A DNA stretch of 64,000 nt from Bacteroidaceae bacterium HV4-6-C5C (GTDB taxonomy: Bacteria > Bacteroidota > Bacteroidia > Bacteroidales > Bacteroidaceae): assembly GCA_007896885.1 (NCBI GenBank), contig VOIU01000007.1:62001-126000 (forward strand). Direction: 5' to 3'. Position numbers and translations under genes: made by a program. Below are positions 1 through 9,431 of the stretch, one piece after another (the first letter of the stretch is position 1; each line of letters begins with the position of its first letter). The notes below the pieces were generated by a model. It ran no database searches. It was given only the letters and a program-made list of their open reading frames with translations, and was not told the origin of the DNA.

Positions 1-1015
1 CAATCACATACGCTCCGATGCGGTTGATGCTTGCGTCAAAATAATCAAGGCCGATATGTACACGGTCAAGAGCATTGCAGCGAACAATTTCCTTACAAAG
101 ATCAAGGGTATCGTCATTCATTATTGTAACATGGTCACTATCCCAACGGATCGGACGGCTTACATGCAACATGATTTCAGGGATGTACAACAATAAAGAA
201 GAAAGCTTATCAGCTACACTCTCTGTCGGATGGAAGTGACCGGTATCCAACGTTACTATTTTCTGATGACTTACGCCATAACCGATATAGAAGTCATTGG
301 AACCCACCGTATAGCTTTCCAAACCGATACCAAACACTTTAGATTCAATACAATCTCTCATGTTCTGATATTCTTTAGCAAAAATACGGTCAAGAGAATC
401 TTTCAACAGTTCACGATATTTCATACGGTTCACTGTGATATCCTTACTACCATCATGCACCCATAAGTTCATAATACATGGGTCTCCCTGACGTTTTCCC
501 ATTTCTTCAGCAATAGTACGACAACGTATAGTATGTTCCACCCAAAAATCACGAATACTGCTATCAGGATTGGAAAGTGAAAGATTACCACTCTTGGGAT
601 GAGAAAAAGAAGTAGAATTGAAGTCCAGCTTCATATTATTTTCAGCACCCCATTGAATCCAGCTTTCAAAATGAGCAGGTTCCACTTGGTCGCGATCAAC
701 AAATTTGCCTCCGAAGTCTCCATAAATTTCATGAAGATTCAAGCGATGAGTTCCAGGTATGTAAGAGGCAGCTTTCAATACATCTTGTCTTACTTCTTCT
801 ATATTGCGCGCTTTGCCCGGGTAATTACCGGTTGTCTGAATACCTCCGGATAATGAACCTGTAGATTCAAAACCCGCAACGTCATCAGCCTGCCAGCAAT
901 GTAGCGACAGTGATATCTTCTGCAAAGCATCCATAGCCTTGTCTACATCCACCCCTACAGCTGCGTAGCGTTCTTTGGCTACTTCATAAGCTTTTTTAAT
1001 CAGTTCTTCTTTCAT
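1..1015 (-). CDS. rhaA: L-rhamnose isomerase, C-terminus beyond left edge
   Basis: Cytoplasmic metal-dependent isomerase converting L-rhamnose to L-rhamnulose, the first step of rhamnose catabolism. Reading the minus strand from the ATG at 1015 gives about 338 codons without a stop up to the window edge. Recognisable family stretches are SLHCWQADDVAGFE, GGIQTTGNYPGKARN, IMNLWVHDGSKD and GLDYFDASINRI. RhaA proteins are about 420 residues, so roughly 80 C-terminal residues are missing because of the window, not because of a mutation. The start lies 12 nt after the rhaB stop, so the two are almost certainly cotranscribed. The remaining pathway genes (permease, aldolase) probably continue to the left. 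Confidence 0.96.
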   Translation of the reverse strand, partial: MKEELIKKAYEVAKERYAAVGVDVDKAMDALQKISLSLHCWQADDVAGFESTGSLSGGIQTTGNYPGKARNIEEVRQDVLKAASYIPGTHRLNLHEIYGDFGGKFVDRDQVEPAHFESWIQWGAENNMKLDFNSTSFSHPKSGNLSLSNPDSSIRDFWVEHTIRCRTIAEEMGKRQGDPCIMNLWVHDGSKDITVNRMKYRELLKDSLDRIFAKEYQNMRDCIESKVFGIGLESYTVGSNDFYIGYGVSHQKIVTLDTGHFHPTESVADKLSSLLLYIPEIMLHVSRPIRWDSDHVTIMNDDTLDLCKEIVRCNALDRVHIGLDYFDASINRIGAYVI

Positions 1016-1027
1016 AAATATTTTATT

Positions 1028-2491
1028 TTAATTATTTGTTATTTGTTCAAAACGTAAAAAAGCAGTATTCCACTCTTCAACGTCTTTTGCATAAAATGTT
1101 TTTAAAGGGATTGAATTGCTAATCAAGTGCCTCATTGAATAAATGTCACTCGCTTCACCGGCTGCCAATGCTTGAATCATCACATTACCTATAGCCGTGG
1201 CTTCAGAGGGTCCTGCCACAACAGGAATGCCAATTGCATTAGCTGTAAACTGGTTCAACAAATCGTTGCGACTTCCCCCGCCTATTACGTGCAGCGTCTT
1301 TACCGCTCGAGGTGATAAGTTGCGCAGGTCGTTCAATACCTGACGATAACGTAGAGCTAAACTTTCAAAAATACATCGAACGATCTGCCCGCGTGTTTCT
1401 GGTTCCGGCTGATTAGTGGCAAGGCAATAGCTACGTATTGCTTCGACCATGTCAGATGGATTGGCAAATGCTGAATCGTCGGGATTTATCAAGCTGCGAA
1501 AAGGTTCAGCGGCTTCCGCTTCTGCAATCAGTTGAGGATAAGAAACGTCTCCCCAACCAATACGTGACCGTTCCAAGAGCCACATCCCACATATATTTTT
1601 CAGAAGTCGGATTGTTCCGGCCACACCGCCTTCATTGGTATAATTTAATTTTTCCGTTTGATCGTTAATAACGGGAGAACTTGTTTCCACTCCCATTAAC
1701 GACCATGTTCCGCTACTCAGATATGCAAACTCTGTATCCATAGCCGGGACGGCAGCTACTGCAGAAGCCGTATCATGACCGGCAACAGCTACAACAGGAA
1801 TGGCTTTTAATCCGGTCATCCGTTGTATCTCTTCTGTTAGTACACCTATCTTTTCTCCGGGATAAACAAAGCGTCCGAAATGGTCTTCGCTCAAATCTAG
1901 AGCAGAGAGTAAGTCAGAATCTAGTTTACGTGTATCAGCGTTAACAAGCTGAGCTGTGGTAGCAATAGTATATTCGGTAACCATCTCGCCGGTGAGTAGA
2001 TAACTCAACGCATCAGGCATAAAAAGAATTTTATCGGCATGCTCTAATGCACTGTCATTATTACGACGTAGAGTATCCAACTGAAAGAGTGAATTGAAGT
2101 TCATAACCTGAATACCCGTCTTTTGGTAGACTTTAGCACGGGGGACGCGATCAAAGAAAGCATCAGGTGCACCAACGGTATGAGGATCACGATAAGAATA
2201 AGGCTGACGCAGTAATCCGCCATCTTTGCCTAAACAAACAAAATCAACTCCCCAAGTATCAATACCAATAGAAACAATCTCAATATCTTCTATTTCGGCA
2301 GCCAATTTCAACCCTTCCAAGATATTGCGATACAATTCATAGATATCCCAATAATAGTGTCCGCAAGCTTCTATCAACTGATTGGGAAATCGGTTTACCT
2401 CCTGTAGTTCCAACCCTTTATCGGTAAATATAGCTATAATCGTACGCCCACTTGTGGCTCCTAAATCAACTGCGAAAAAACCTTTCTTCAT
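1028..2491 (-). CDS. rhaB: rhamnulokinase
   Basis: Phosphorylates L-rhamnulose to L-rhamnulose 1-phosphate in the cytoplasm. The 487-residue length is normal for the family. It is a FGGY/ASKHA-fold sugar kinase: N-terminal phosphate loop FAVDLGATSGRT (residues 5-16), then the second-domain motif AGHDTASAVAAVP, and near the C-terminus HVIGGGSRNDLLNQ, which contacts ATP. It is followed after 12 nt by rhaA and preceded after 78 nt by the GH106 gene. A promoter-like TAAATTTG at 2514-2521 suggests that the kinase and isomerase genes can be transcribed independently of the upstream hydrolases. Confidence 0.97.
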   Translation of the reverse strand: MKKGFFAVDLGATSGRTIIAIFTDKGLELQEVNRFPNQLIEACGHYYWDIYELYRNILEGLKLAAEIEDIEIVSIGIDTWGVDFVCLGKDGGLLRQPYSYRDPHTVGAPDAFFDRVPRAKVYQKTGIQVMNFNSLFQLDTLRRNNDSALEHADKILFMPDALSYLLTGEMVTEYTIATTAQLVNADTRKLDSDLLSALDLSEDHFGRFVYPGEKIGVLTEEIQRMTGLKAIPVVAVAGHDTASAVAAVPAMDTEFAYLSSGTWSLMGVETSSPVINDQTEKLNYTNEGGVAGTIRLLKNICGMWLLERSRIGWGDVSYPQLIAEAEAAEPFRSLINPDDSAFANPSDMVEAIRSYCLATNQPEPETRGQIVRCIFESLALRYRQVLNDLRNLSPRAVKTLHVIGGGSRNDLLNQFTANAIGIPVVAGPSEATAIGNVMIQALAAGEASDIYSMRHLISNSIPLKTFYAKDVEEWNTAFLRFEQITNN

Positions 2492-2513
2492 AATATTAAA
2501 CTATTTAATGTTA

Positions 2514-2521
2514 CAAATTTA
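2514..2521 (-). promoter_or_regulatory. promoter -7 element for rhaB-rhaA
   Basis: The minus strand reads TAAATTTG, a perfect match to the Bacteroides -7 consensus TAnnTTTG, 23 nt before the rhaB start codon. No clear TTTG -33 box is present, which fits an activator-dependent promoter but does not prove it. Confidence 0.5.
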
Positions 2522-2569
2522 AGGTTTTAGGTTTCTTCGCTTTATGTATAATTTGACATAAAAGGTGCT

Positions 2570-5386
2570 TTATTTGACAATCCGTTCCATCGGTATAAGT
2601 CGAACCGGCCCCAATAATCCACTTGGCACAGGTTCCCAGTTCTTATAATTTTCTTTATTATAATGGATATTCACAATATTTGCATCTTTAAAGATTCTCC
2701 ATTGCACACCCTTTCTATCCATATCCGCAATTCTATTGGCTGGCAAATTCGTGACTTCTATTTCAATAGTGTTAGTACCCGGATGCAGGTATTTGCCAAT
2801 AAGAGTACGGAAAGGCACTGAAAATAAGACTGCAACATCCGCACCATTTACCCTGACACGTGCACTCTCACGAACATCTCCAAGATCAAGCATCCACTCT
2901 TTCGCTTTGTCAGTCTCTTTCAAGTCAATAGTGGTAGTATACGAAGCAGTTGCCATCGTACTCTTTGCATTTTGAGCAGGTAGCTCAGTCCATGATCCTA
3001 AATAGACACTATCAGGAGCTGACGTTACATTTGGAGTAGCATTGATAAAATGAAAAGACCATTTGTTATTGAGCACAATTGTGCCAAGCGAGCTTCTTGT
3101 TGTATTTCCCTTTAACCAAAGAGTAGAAGCATTCCAAAAGTGATATTCCGGAGCATCCACATCAATTGCCGTAAATGTTTTTAGAATAATAGACTCTCCT
3201 GAGCTTAACTTCATATAAACTTCTGTGCGACCTTTATTTTTACGTAGCTTTGCTTTTCCTGATGATCCATCCAACGGGTTGAAGAACATGACAGAACGCG
3301 CATCAACAGCCAATGGCACCCATCCTTCGGTATCTTCACCTTTCAAAGCCGAAATGAAATAATGGTACCCTGTCTCATTGGCCCGGCGGATATAGCTTAA
3401 ACCAAAAGTGTTCTTCAAGACTTCCGGAACAACCGATGTGGCAGCCAACGTTTTTACATAATCTGTTCCAAACAAAACGCGCCCTTCTTGAGTTTTAACC
3501 TTTATCTGAGCTAGAGTGCTCTTAAAATCAGAGCGCCTCTTCTCCAAATTCATATATCCGGGCACATCCTCGGGATATTGATCTAAAAAGACAATCTTAG
3601 CCCCTTGCTCCGTAAGCTTATATAATTTCTGAAGGACATCAGAAGGCATTAATTTAGCTCCCGGAATGATTAAGGCCTTATAGGATGCACCGCCGGAAGT
3701 AACGATCTTACCATCTTTACAAGTGACCGTTCGTATAAAGTTATCGGAAATGTAATCCATGTCATATCCGGCATCATAAATACGATGTACCGCATCGATA
3801 AACCGAGGTGCGCGCTTATCCATTTTATGAATATCAAACAACAACAAACGCCCACTCTGTTCTTGCCACATATCATATACCGGCAAATAAAGCAAAAAAT
3901 CATTATCAGGTTTTCCCAATTGCAAAAATGACTGGCAACGGGTTATGTATTTAAAGAATGCAGGAGCATCCCTCCATATATTATTCGTAGGACTCATATC
4001 AATGGCTGCATAAAACTTCCACCCGGGCCATGCCGCTTCGGATGGAGAATAAGCCGTTCCATGAAAAAACATGTGATTAACACCGGATACGAACATCAAA
4101 TCCATATCGGGTTTACATTGTGATAATGAAGTACGGAAATGTTCCGTCAACCAAGTAAATGTTTCAGAACTGGTGAAGGGCTTCCCCGCTATATGAGCAG
4201 CAGAAGAAGCATATTTAAGCATGGAAAAATCGGAATCATTCGGTCGCGTCAGCGAATCTCTCCGCAAACCCGCTATACCAAAATCGGACAAGCCGAAGCC
4301 CTCACACTCGGGCGTATCCACTGTTGCATAAATATCGATCAGATTACCGGGGGATCCATGAGCCTGGTTACGGGTTTTCGTACCATGCTTGTGTGTCCAT
4401 GCCGTCCATTGACGAGTAAAGTTTTCCTGTAGCAACTCTCCCAGAGTTTCTCTATAATCGGAAACAATCCGACATGTCATATCAGTGCGCTTTGCAGAAA
4501 GGAATTCAGGCAAGTGCTCCTCAAGTTTATACCCACGACGACGTGCAAATTGTTCAAACAAGTCATCTGTCCAGTCGGCCCCGTATACCTCATAAGAATC
4601 ATTGAAAAAGTTATGTGGGTATGCCGTGGATTCTCCATTTTTTCCATTCCTAAACTTGCCGGCAAATGCTTTTTCAAATCGTTCAAGATAGTTCTTGACG
4701 GCTCGAGCAGAGAAATGATTCATTACATAGCCTTCACCACCCGGTGCAGCACGTTTTACTTTCTGGAATGTTTTTCCGCAGAAGACAGCTATCAATCTCC
4801 ACTCTCCTTTCGGAGCTTTCCAACAAAGTTGCCTATCTTTTACTTTTGCCGTCAAATCATAGCATTCTTCAGCCCGGTCAGTTGAAACCTTAAAAGCCAT
4901 CAATCTGTTTAATTTTGCATAAGGGCGTTGCTTCTCATCCTGGGGTTCTATTTTCGAGTCTAACATCTGTCCACCCGAAACCTTATATTCAGTCACAAAC
5001 AACTTACATGCAGCATCCTCTATACCAACCTCCGGTCCTCCAAAAGGCCATCCGGTACCGGTATTCATATCTATCTGCATACCTAGATGTCCTGCCTCAT
5101 TCTCGGTATGTCTAAGCATTTTCATCCATCCGTCCGAAAGAAAAGGTATCTCATTGGCATCATTCCCGTTCACACCATATATGGGAGTTATCTCCATTGT
5201 CCCCATCCCTGCTTTGGCGTAAGCGTCAAGGTTGCGACTTAGATTTTCTTTATCCACAGCATTACCCATCCACCACCAACGTGCCGACGGCTTACTATTT
5301 ATGGTAATTTCAGGCCATGAGATGCTTTGTGCATAAATAGCTCCTACCCACAAGCACAGTAAAATGGAACCTAATATTCTTTTCAT
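2570..5386 (-). CDS. secreted GH106-type alpha-L-rhamnosidase
   Basis: Predicted to release terminal alpha-L-rhamnose from pectic or rhamnogalacturonan oligosaccharides. The 938-residue protein opens with a signal peptide (about residues 1-19, ending near AIYAQS). The family is indicated by ARWWWMGNAVDKENLSRN (about residues 36-53), the KAGMGTMEITPIYG stretch after it, and a long (alpha/beta)8-type catalytic region. The last 150 residues look like the GH2-type jelly-roll sugar-binding domain (VRVNGADVAVLFSVPF, HPGTNTIEIEVTNLPANR). It lies 56 nt downstream of the esterase-GH105 gene and 78 nt upstream of rhaB, so released rhamnose would feed directly into the adjacent pathway. GH106 assignment is from sequence pattern; substrate linkage cannot be read. 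Confidence 0.82.
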   Translation of the reverse strand: MKRILGSILLCLWVGAIYAQSISWPEITINSKPSARWWWMGNAVDKENLSRNLDAYAKAGMGTMEITPIYGVNGNDANEIPFLSDGWMKMLRHTENEAGHLGMQIDMNTGTGWPFGGPEVGIEDAACKLFVTEYKVSGGQMLDSKIEPQDEKQRPYAKLNRLMAFKVSTDRAEECYDLTAKVKDRQLCWKAPKGEWRLIAVFCGKTFQKVKRAAPGGEGYVMNHFSARAVKNYLERFEKAFAGKFRNGKNGESTAYPHNFFNDSYEVYGADWTDDLFEQFARRRGYKLEEHLPEFLSAKRTDMTCRIVSDYRETLGELLQENFTRQWTAWTHKHGTKTRNQAHGSPGNLIDIYATVDTPECEGFGLSDFGIAGLRRDSLTRPNDSDFSMLKYASSAAHIAGKPFTSSETFTWLTEHFRTSLSQCKPDMDLMFVSGVNHMFFHGTAYSPSEAAWPGWKFYAAIDMSPTNNIWRDAPAFFKYITRCQSFLQLGKPDNDFLLYLPVYDMWQEQSGRLLLFDIHKMDKRAPRFIDAVHRIYDAGYDMDYISDNFIRTVTCKDGKIVTSGGASYKALIIPGAKLMPSDVLQKLYKLTEQGAKIVFLDQYPEDVPGYMNLEKRRSDFKSTLAQIKVKTQEGRVLFGTDYVKTLAATSVVPEVLKNTFGLSYIRRANETGYHYFISALKGEDTEGWVPLAVDARSVMFFNPLDGSSGKAKLRKNKGRTEVYMKLSSGESIILKTFTAIDVDAPEYHFWNASTLWLKGNTTRSSLGTIVLNNKWSFHFINATPNVTSAPDSVYLGSWTELPAQNAKSTMATASYTTTIDLKETDKAKEWMLDLGDVRESARVRVNGADVAVLFSVPFRTLIGKYLHPGTNTIEIEVTNLPANRIADMDRKGVQWRIFKDANIVNIHYNKENYKNWEPVPSGLLGPVRLIPMERIVK

Positions 5387-5442
5387 TATGACGATATTTA
5401 TTAATAGTTGAAAGCTCGCTCACCGTAGATTACAGAGATTCA

Positions 5443-7971
5443 TTATTTTCCCAATTCCAAACAACCCATGATAAAAGGGCCTGTAGCTTTAGCATCATTA
5501 TCTCTCATCTTCTCACCGATATAGTATTCGAAACTGCCATCCCGATAAGGAGTACCCCCAAGTCCACCAACTTGGCAACAACGGGTTAACGTCAACATAC
5601 CATCTTGCTTTTCAACAATCAATTTATCTTTCAAGCCATTAAAGGCTTTCTCTGCTATTTCACGATACTTCGGCTCGATATAGCCTTTATTCACAGCCTT
5701 AGCATAAGCATACATAAGTTGTGTGGTCACAGAAGCTTCCGGGAAATTACCTTTCCGTTTAGGTTGATCGAGTACCTGATACCATAAGCCATTCTTATCT
5801 TGATAATTTGGTAGGACTTTCGCCAAATCCTTTATCCAACCGACCATCTTGGCATGCCCGGGATGTGACTCTGGAATATAATCGAGTGCATCAACCATAG
5901 CCATAAACCACCATCCCACGCTTCTTCCCCAAAAATTGGGCGAGAAACCGGTCTGTGGATCAGCCCAGCGTTCGCTTTTACTTTCATCCCAAGCGTGATA
6001 GTACAGCCCGGTTTTTGCGTCATAAGTATGCTTTTGACAAATAGTAAACTGTTTTACAGCCTCATCAATCCACTCCGGCTTATTGAATTCCGCACCGTAT
6101 TGAGCGAGGAAAGGAGAAGCCATATACAAACCATCCAACCATATTTGATGTTGATAAATCAATTTGTGCCAATATCCTCCTTCTAAAGTACGAGGCTGAT
6201 TTTTCATCTGCTTAATTAAGCAGTCCATTGCCAATTTATATTTCTCGTTTTTGGCCTCACGGTAAAGATCAAACAATACCTTACCGGGATTTACAAAATC
6301 GATATTATAAGAAGCCAAATCATATAGATAAATCTCCCCTTTGTCATTAATTAAAGAGTCAGCCCATTCTTCCACGTAGTTGTAATATTTGCGATCGCCT
6401 GTTTTTTTCCACATCTGAAGCATTGCGGAACAGCCTACTCCTTGAGGATAACCAAAGAATAAGCGCTTACCATGATCCAACTGATAAGCTTTCGGGAAAC
6501 GATACATTTCAGAATTTGCAAACCAACGAGCATAAGACACGCTAGTCCAAGCATCACTTCTGAAAGGAATAGCAGGAAAACCATCCTTATTATATAGATT
6601 TACACGAAAGAAATTGCAATAACCATAACGGACAGCAACAGGCATCTTAACCTGAGGCGCGGAAATCTCCAGTTTACTACCTTTGATAACAGCAGTAGCC
6701 GGATAAAATTGTTGATCGGCACTTGCAACAATAAAGCCAACGACCGGCGTATTATCAGGTGTCATAAGACCACTCTCGGCATATTCAAAGCTTAATATAG
6801 CTTTATTACCTTCCACTTTCATACTTTTGAAAACCGGACCGGAATATGCTACATTCTTTCCATATTGTTTGGCAAGAGCCCAAGCGGCCAAACGTTCACC
6901 TGTAACCCGTTTATTGCGTGGATGGATATCCAATGAATCGGCCGCATCGGTTACAACAGCCATCCCCACATTTTTCAATCCGCTCTGCCAAGTTTTCAAC
7001 TGGGCTTCGCGTATGCCCGCAGGCTGTTGGTAATGCGGAGCTATCTGTACAAAGTAAAAAGGCAACTCGGGTTGATGCCACTCTTTACGCCAGCTATTAA
7101 TCAGATTCGTAAAAACCTGCTGATATTTTTCAAAACGAATGGAATTCGATTCGCCTTGATACCAGATATTACCTTTCACTGTATATCCTAATATGGGATG
7201 TATCATTCCGTTCCAAAGCGTAGCCGGAACCTTGCATTTATCTTTTTCTTGCTTCACCTTATCTACAGCAAAATCTTTAAGTACGTCTGCATACAGAGGA
7301 TTGTTTTTCATTACAGACATCTTAGTCCATGATTCGGCATGGGTTCCTCCCCAAGTCGACTGGATAAGTCCCACAGGAACATGTAATTCCTTGTATAACT
7401 TTCGCCCAAAGATAAATCCTACAGCAGAGAAATCATAAAGGTTCTTCGGATTGCAGACCAACCATTCTCCTTTACAATCATCAGCTTCCGCATCGTTAGC
7501 CAGCTGATGCTCTACTCTAAATAGTCTGATATCAGGATAATCCGCATCTTCCATCTCCTTCTCACCATTGAGCATTCCCGTCATCCATTTTTTATCTGCA
7601 TGCCGGGCTACAGGATATTCCATATTACTTTGACCGGTACACAACCACACTTCACCAATCAATACATTCTTTATCGTGATAGAGTTTTCGCCCGTAACTG
7701 TTATTGTTTGTCCCTTCACCGCAGCCGGAGTCTTCAACTTAAGGCTCCATTTACCATTAGCAGTAGCTTTTGTAGTAATAACCTTATCCGCCCACGAAGC
7801 TTTAACCGCTACACGTTCACCGGGAGCAGCTTTTCCCCATACATTTACCTTTGTGTTTTGTTGCAGTACCAAATTATCTGAAAAGATAGCAGGTAATGTC
7901 ACTTTTGCTCCTACAGAAAAAGGAAGTAAGCTTATAAAAAAGACAAGAAGTAGAACATTTTTTATTTTCAT
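5443..7971 (-). CDS. bimodular SGNH acetylesterase - GH105 unsaturated glucuronyl/galacturonyl hydrolase
   Basis: 842 residues with signal peptide (about 1-22, ending VGAKV). Module 1 (about 23-470) is a sialate-O-acetylesterase-like SGNH esterase: TLPAIFSDNLVLQQNTKVNV beta domain, nucleophile serine in TGQSNMEY (about 115), oxyanion-loop WGGTHAESW, IWYQGESN, and the Asp-His pair in DIHPRNKR (about 347). Module 2 (about 477-842) is an alpha/alpha-barrel of the GH105/YteR type: ARWFANSEMYRFP, IWLDGLYMASPFLAQYG with the catalytic-type Asp, and WGRSVGWWFMAMVDALD. The combination would deacetylate pectic oligosaccharides and remove the unsaturated uronate left by a polysaccharide lyase. First gene of the operon, with GH106 and rhaBA behind it. 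Function of each module is family-based; the pairing is seen directly. Confidence 0.85.
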   Translation of the reverse strand: MKIKNVLLLVFFISLLPFSVGAKVTLPAIFSDNLVLQQNTKVNVWGKAAPGERVAVKASWADKVITTKATANGKWSLKLKTPAAVKGQTITVTGENSITIKNVLIGEVWLCTGQSNMEYPVARHADKKWMTGMLNGEKEMEDADYPDIRLFRVEHQLANDAEADDCKGEWLVCNPKNLYDFSAVGFIFGRKLYKELHVPVGLIQSTWGGTHAESWTKMSVMKNNPLYADVLKDFAVDKVKQEKDKCKVPATLWNGMIHPILGYTVKGNIWYQGESNSIRFEKYQQVFTNLINSWRKEWHQPELPFYFVQIAPHYQQPAGIREAQLKTWQSGLKNVGMAVVTDAADSLDIHPRNKRVTGERLAAWALAKQYGKNVAYSGPVFKSMKVEGNKAILSFEYAESGLMTPDNTPVVGFIVASADQQFYPATAVIKGSKLEISAPQVKMPVAVRYGYCNFFRVNLYNKDGFPAIPFRSDAWTSVSYARWFANSEMYRFPKAYQLDHGKRLFFGYPQGVGCSAMLQMWKKTGDRKYYNYVEEWADSLINDKGEIYLYDLASYNIDFVNPGKVLFDLYREAKNEKYKLAMDCLIKQMKNQPRTLEGGYWHKLIYQHQIWLDGLYMASPFLAQYGAEFNKPEWIDEAVKQFTICQKHTYDAKTGLYYHAWDESKSERWADPQTGFSPNFWGRSVGWWFMAMVDALDYIPESHPGHAKMVGWIKDLAKVLPNYQDKNGLWYQVLDQPKRKGNFPEASVTTQLMYAYAKAVNKGYIEPKYREIAEKAFNGLKDKLIVEKQDGMLTLTRCCQVGGLGGTPYRDGSFEYYIGEKMRDNDAKATGPFIMGCLELGK

Positions 7972-8288
7972 GTGCCTTAAATAGTTTATGGGTTTAACAA
8001 GCTAAACATCTACGTTTTAACAACATAACAATTATAAGGTTGCAAATATAAAAAGTATATTCTACTATGATGCTCTTTTTTTTGGCTGTTCTCTTATCCG
8101 TTTTGCGCTAATCTGCATTTTTCAACAACCAAAGCGACTCTTTAACAACAACATTACTTGACTAAAGTAATTAGTACAAGCATAGCAATAAAGCCACTAA
8201 AGCTTATAAAAAAAATCTTTAGATCAGACAAATATTCAAAAAAAAAGTTTTTCTTTGTCATCATAAAATATCAGCCAATTTACTGAAA
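7972..8288. other. divergent intergenic region
   Basis: AT-rich spacer between the leftward operon and the rightward barrel gene. It holds the -7 element at 8043-8050 and an inverted repeat ATTACTT-N5-AAGTAAT at 8153-8171 that could be a regulator site. No small gene was seen. Confidence 0.5.
8043..8050 (-). promoter_or_regulatory. promoter -7 element for the rhamnogalacturonan operon
   Basis: Minus strand TATATTTG matches TAnnTTTG, 71 nt before the start of the esterase-GH105 gene. No TTTG -33 box at the usual spacing. Confidence 0.55.
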
Positions 8289-9419
8289 ATGAAATGCCAG
8301 AAAATACTACTATTGCTAATCTACCTTTGCTGCCTGACCAACACTCATGCACAAAAACAGAACTTTATAATGTACAGAGACTCGGTGTCGGGAAGAGATA
8401 CAATTATCCATAAAGTATTCTTTAAAATCAAATCACCTATAAAACAACAATATTCCATTACTACTGAAAGAAACGGAGAGACATTGAACACATATACTGC
8501 CAAAGAGGTATTAGCATATCGTGATGGCAACACCGTTTACCTTTCAAAGACAATTATCGTGAATGGTGAAAGACGGCAGGTCTTACTACCGCGCGTATAC
8601 TTGAGAGACTCGGTAGGCATATATATTTTCAGCACAGACAGTGGAAAAAAAGAATATTATTATCAAAAAAAAGAAAACCAAGAGAAGCCTTTAATACCAT
8701 TACAAGACAATTCGTTAAAAGATTACAAAAACCCTTTGAAAGTCTACCTCGATAAATTTCCTATAGCCCAGGAGGATGCAAAGACAAAGGCCTATATTCA
8801 GTCTATGAAGCCTACCCTAGCGTCATTCAAAAGCCGTTACATAGTTTGTCGCACAAGCAACCCCAATTATATACCACAACTCCGGTGGGGAGTATTAGGA
8901 GGAATAGGCATTAGCAAATTATGTTATAAGCCTTTTAAATATGGGAAAAAGAATCAATACTTCATCGGCTTCTTTGCCGACTTACCTTTAATCAGAGGTT
9001 TATCTTTTCACCCTGAAGTAACCTATCGGCAATATGCTTTTGAACAACAGAGAGATTCTCCTCTTGAATATGATGCAGTTTACAATCGGAAAGAGTTTAT
9101 TTTGCCTTTAATGCTACGCTACACTTTAGTTCCATTGCGTGGCAAGATATTACCCTATTTACAAGCAGGTATCGAGCTTGAATATGCATTAAAGAAGGAA
9201 TCAGCTTATCAATATGCGACGACTAAAGACGGATTTAACGTTTGGCATAGAAGCGAACCCATCGCCTATAAGAAATCAGAAACTGCCAATACCATAGGAA
9301 TAGGAGCAGAATACAAAATTCATCCCAAGCACTCCCTCTTTATTGATTTTCGTTACAGTAAAGATACCGCTAAAGAGTATTTAACGGGTTACTACATTGT
9401 ATTTTCATATAATCTCTAA
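8289..9419 (+). CDS. secreted outer-membrane beta-barrel protein
   Basis: 376-residue protein of unknown specific role. Residues 1-21 form a signal peptide (hydrophobic LLLLIYLCCL, cleavage after THA). The C-terminal half (about 200-376) alternates short amphipathic strands and turns: LRWGVLGGIGISKLCY, FIGFFADLPLIRGLSFHPEV, LPYLQAGIELEYAL and a terminal FIDFRYSKDT...YYIVFSYNL ending in an aromatic-containing strand, as in PorT/OmpW-sized outer-membrane barrels. The N-terminal part is a charged periplasmic or surface region. The downstream IPT/TIG lipoprotein starts 12 nt later, so the two are cotranscribed and may act at the outer membrane together. No enzymatic motif was seen. Confidence 0.7.
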   Translation: MKCQKILLLLIYLCCLTNTHAQKQNFIMYRDSVSGRDTIIHKVFFKIKSPIKQQYSITTERNGETLNTYTAKEVLAYRDGNTVYLSKTIIVNGERRQVLLPRVYLRDSVGIYIFSTDSGKKEYYYQKKENQEKPLIPLQDNSLKDYKNPLKVYLDKFPIAQEDAKTKAYIQSMKPTLASFKSRYIVCRTSNPNYIPQLRWGVLGGIGISKLCYKPFKYGKKNQYFIGFFADLPLIRGLSFHPEVTYRQYAFEQQRDSPLEYDAVYNRKEFILPLMLRYTLVPLRGKILPYLQAGIELEYALKKESAYQYATTKDGFNVWHRSEPIAYKKSETANTIGIGAEYKIHPKHSLFIDFRYSKDTAKEYLTGYYIVFSYNL

Positions 9420-9431
9420 ATTCATTAAAGG

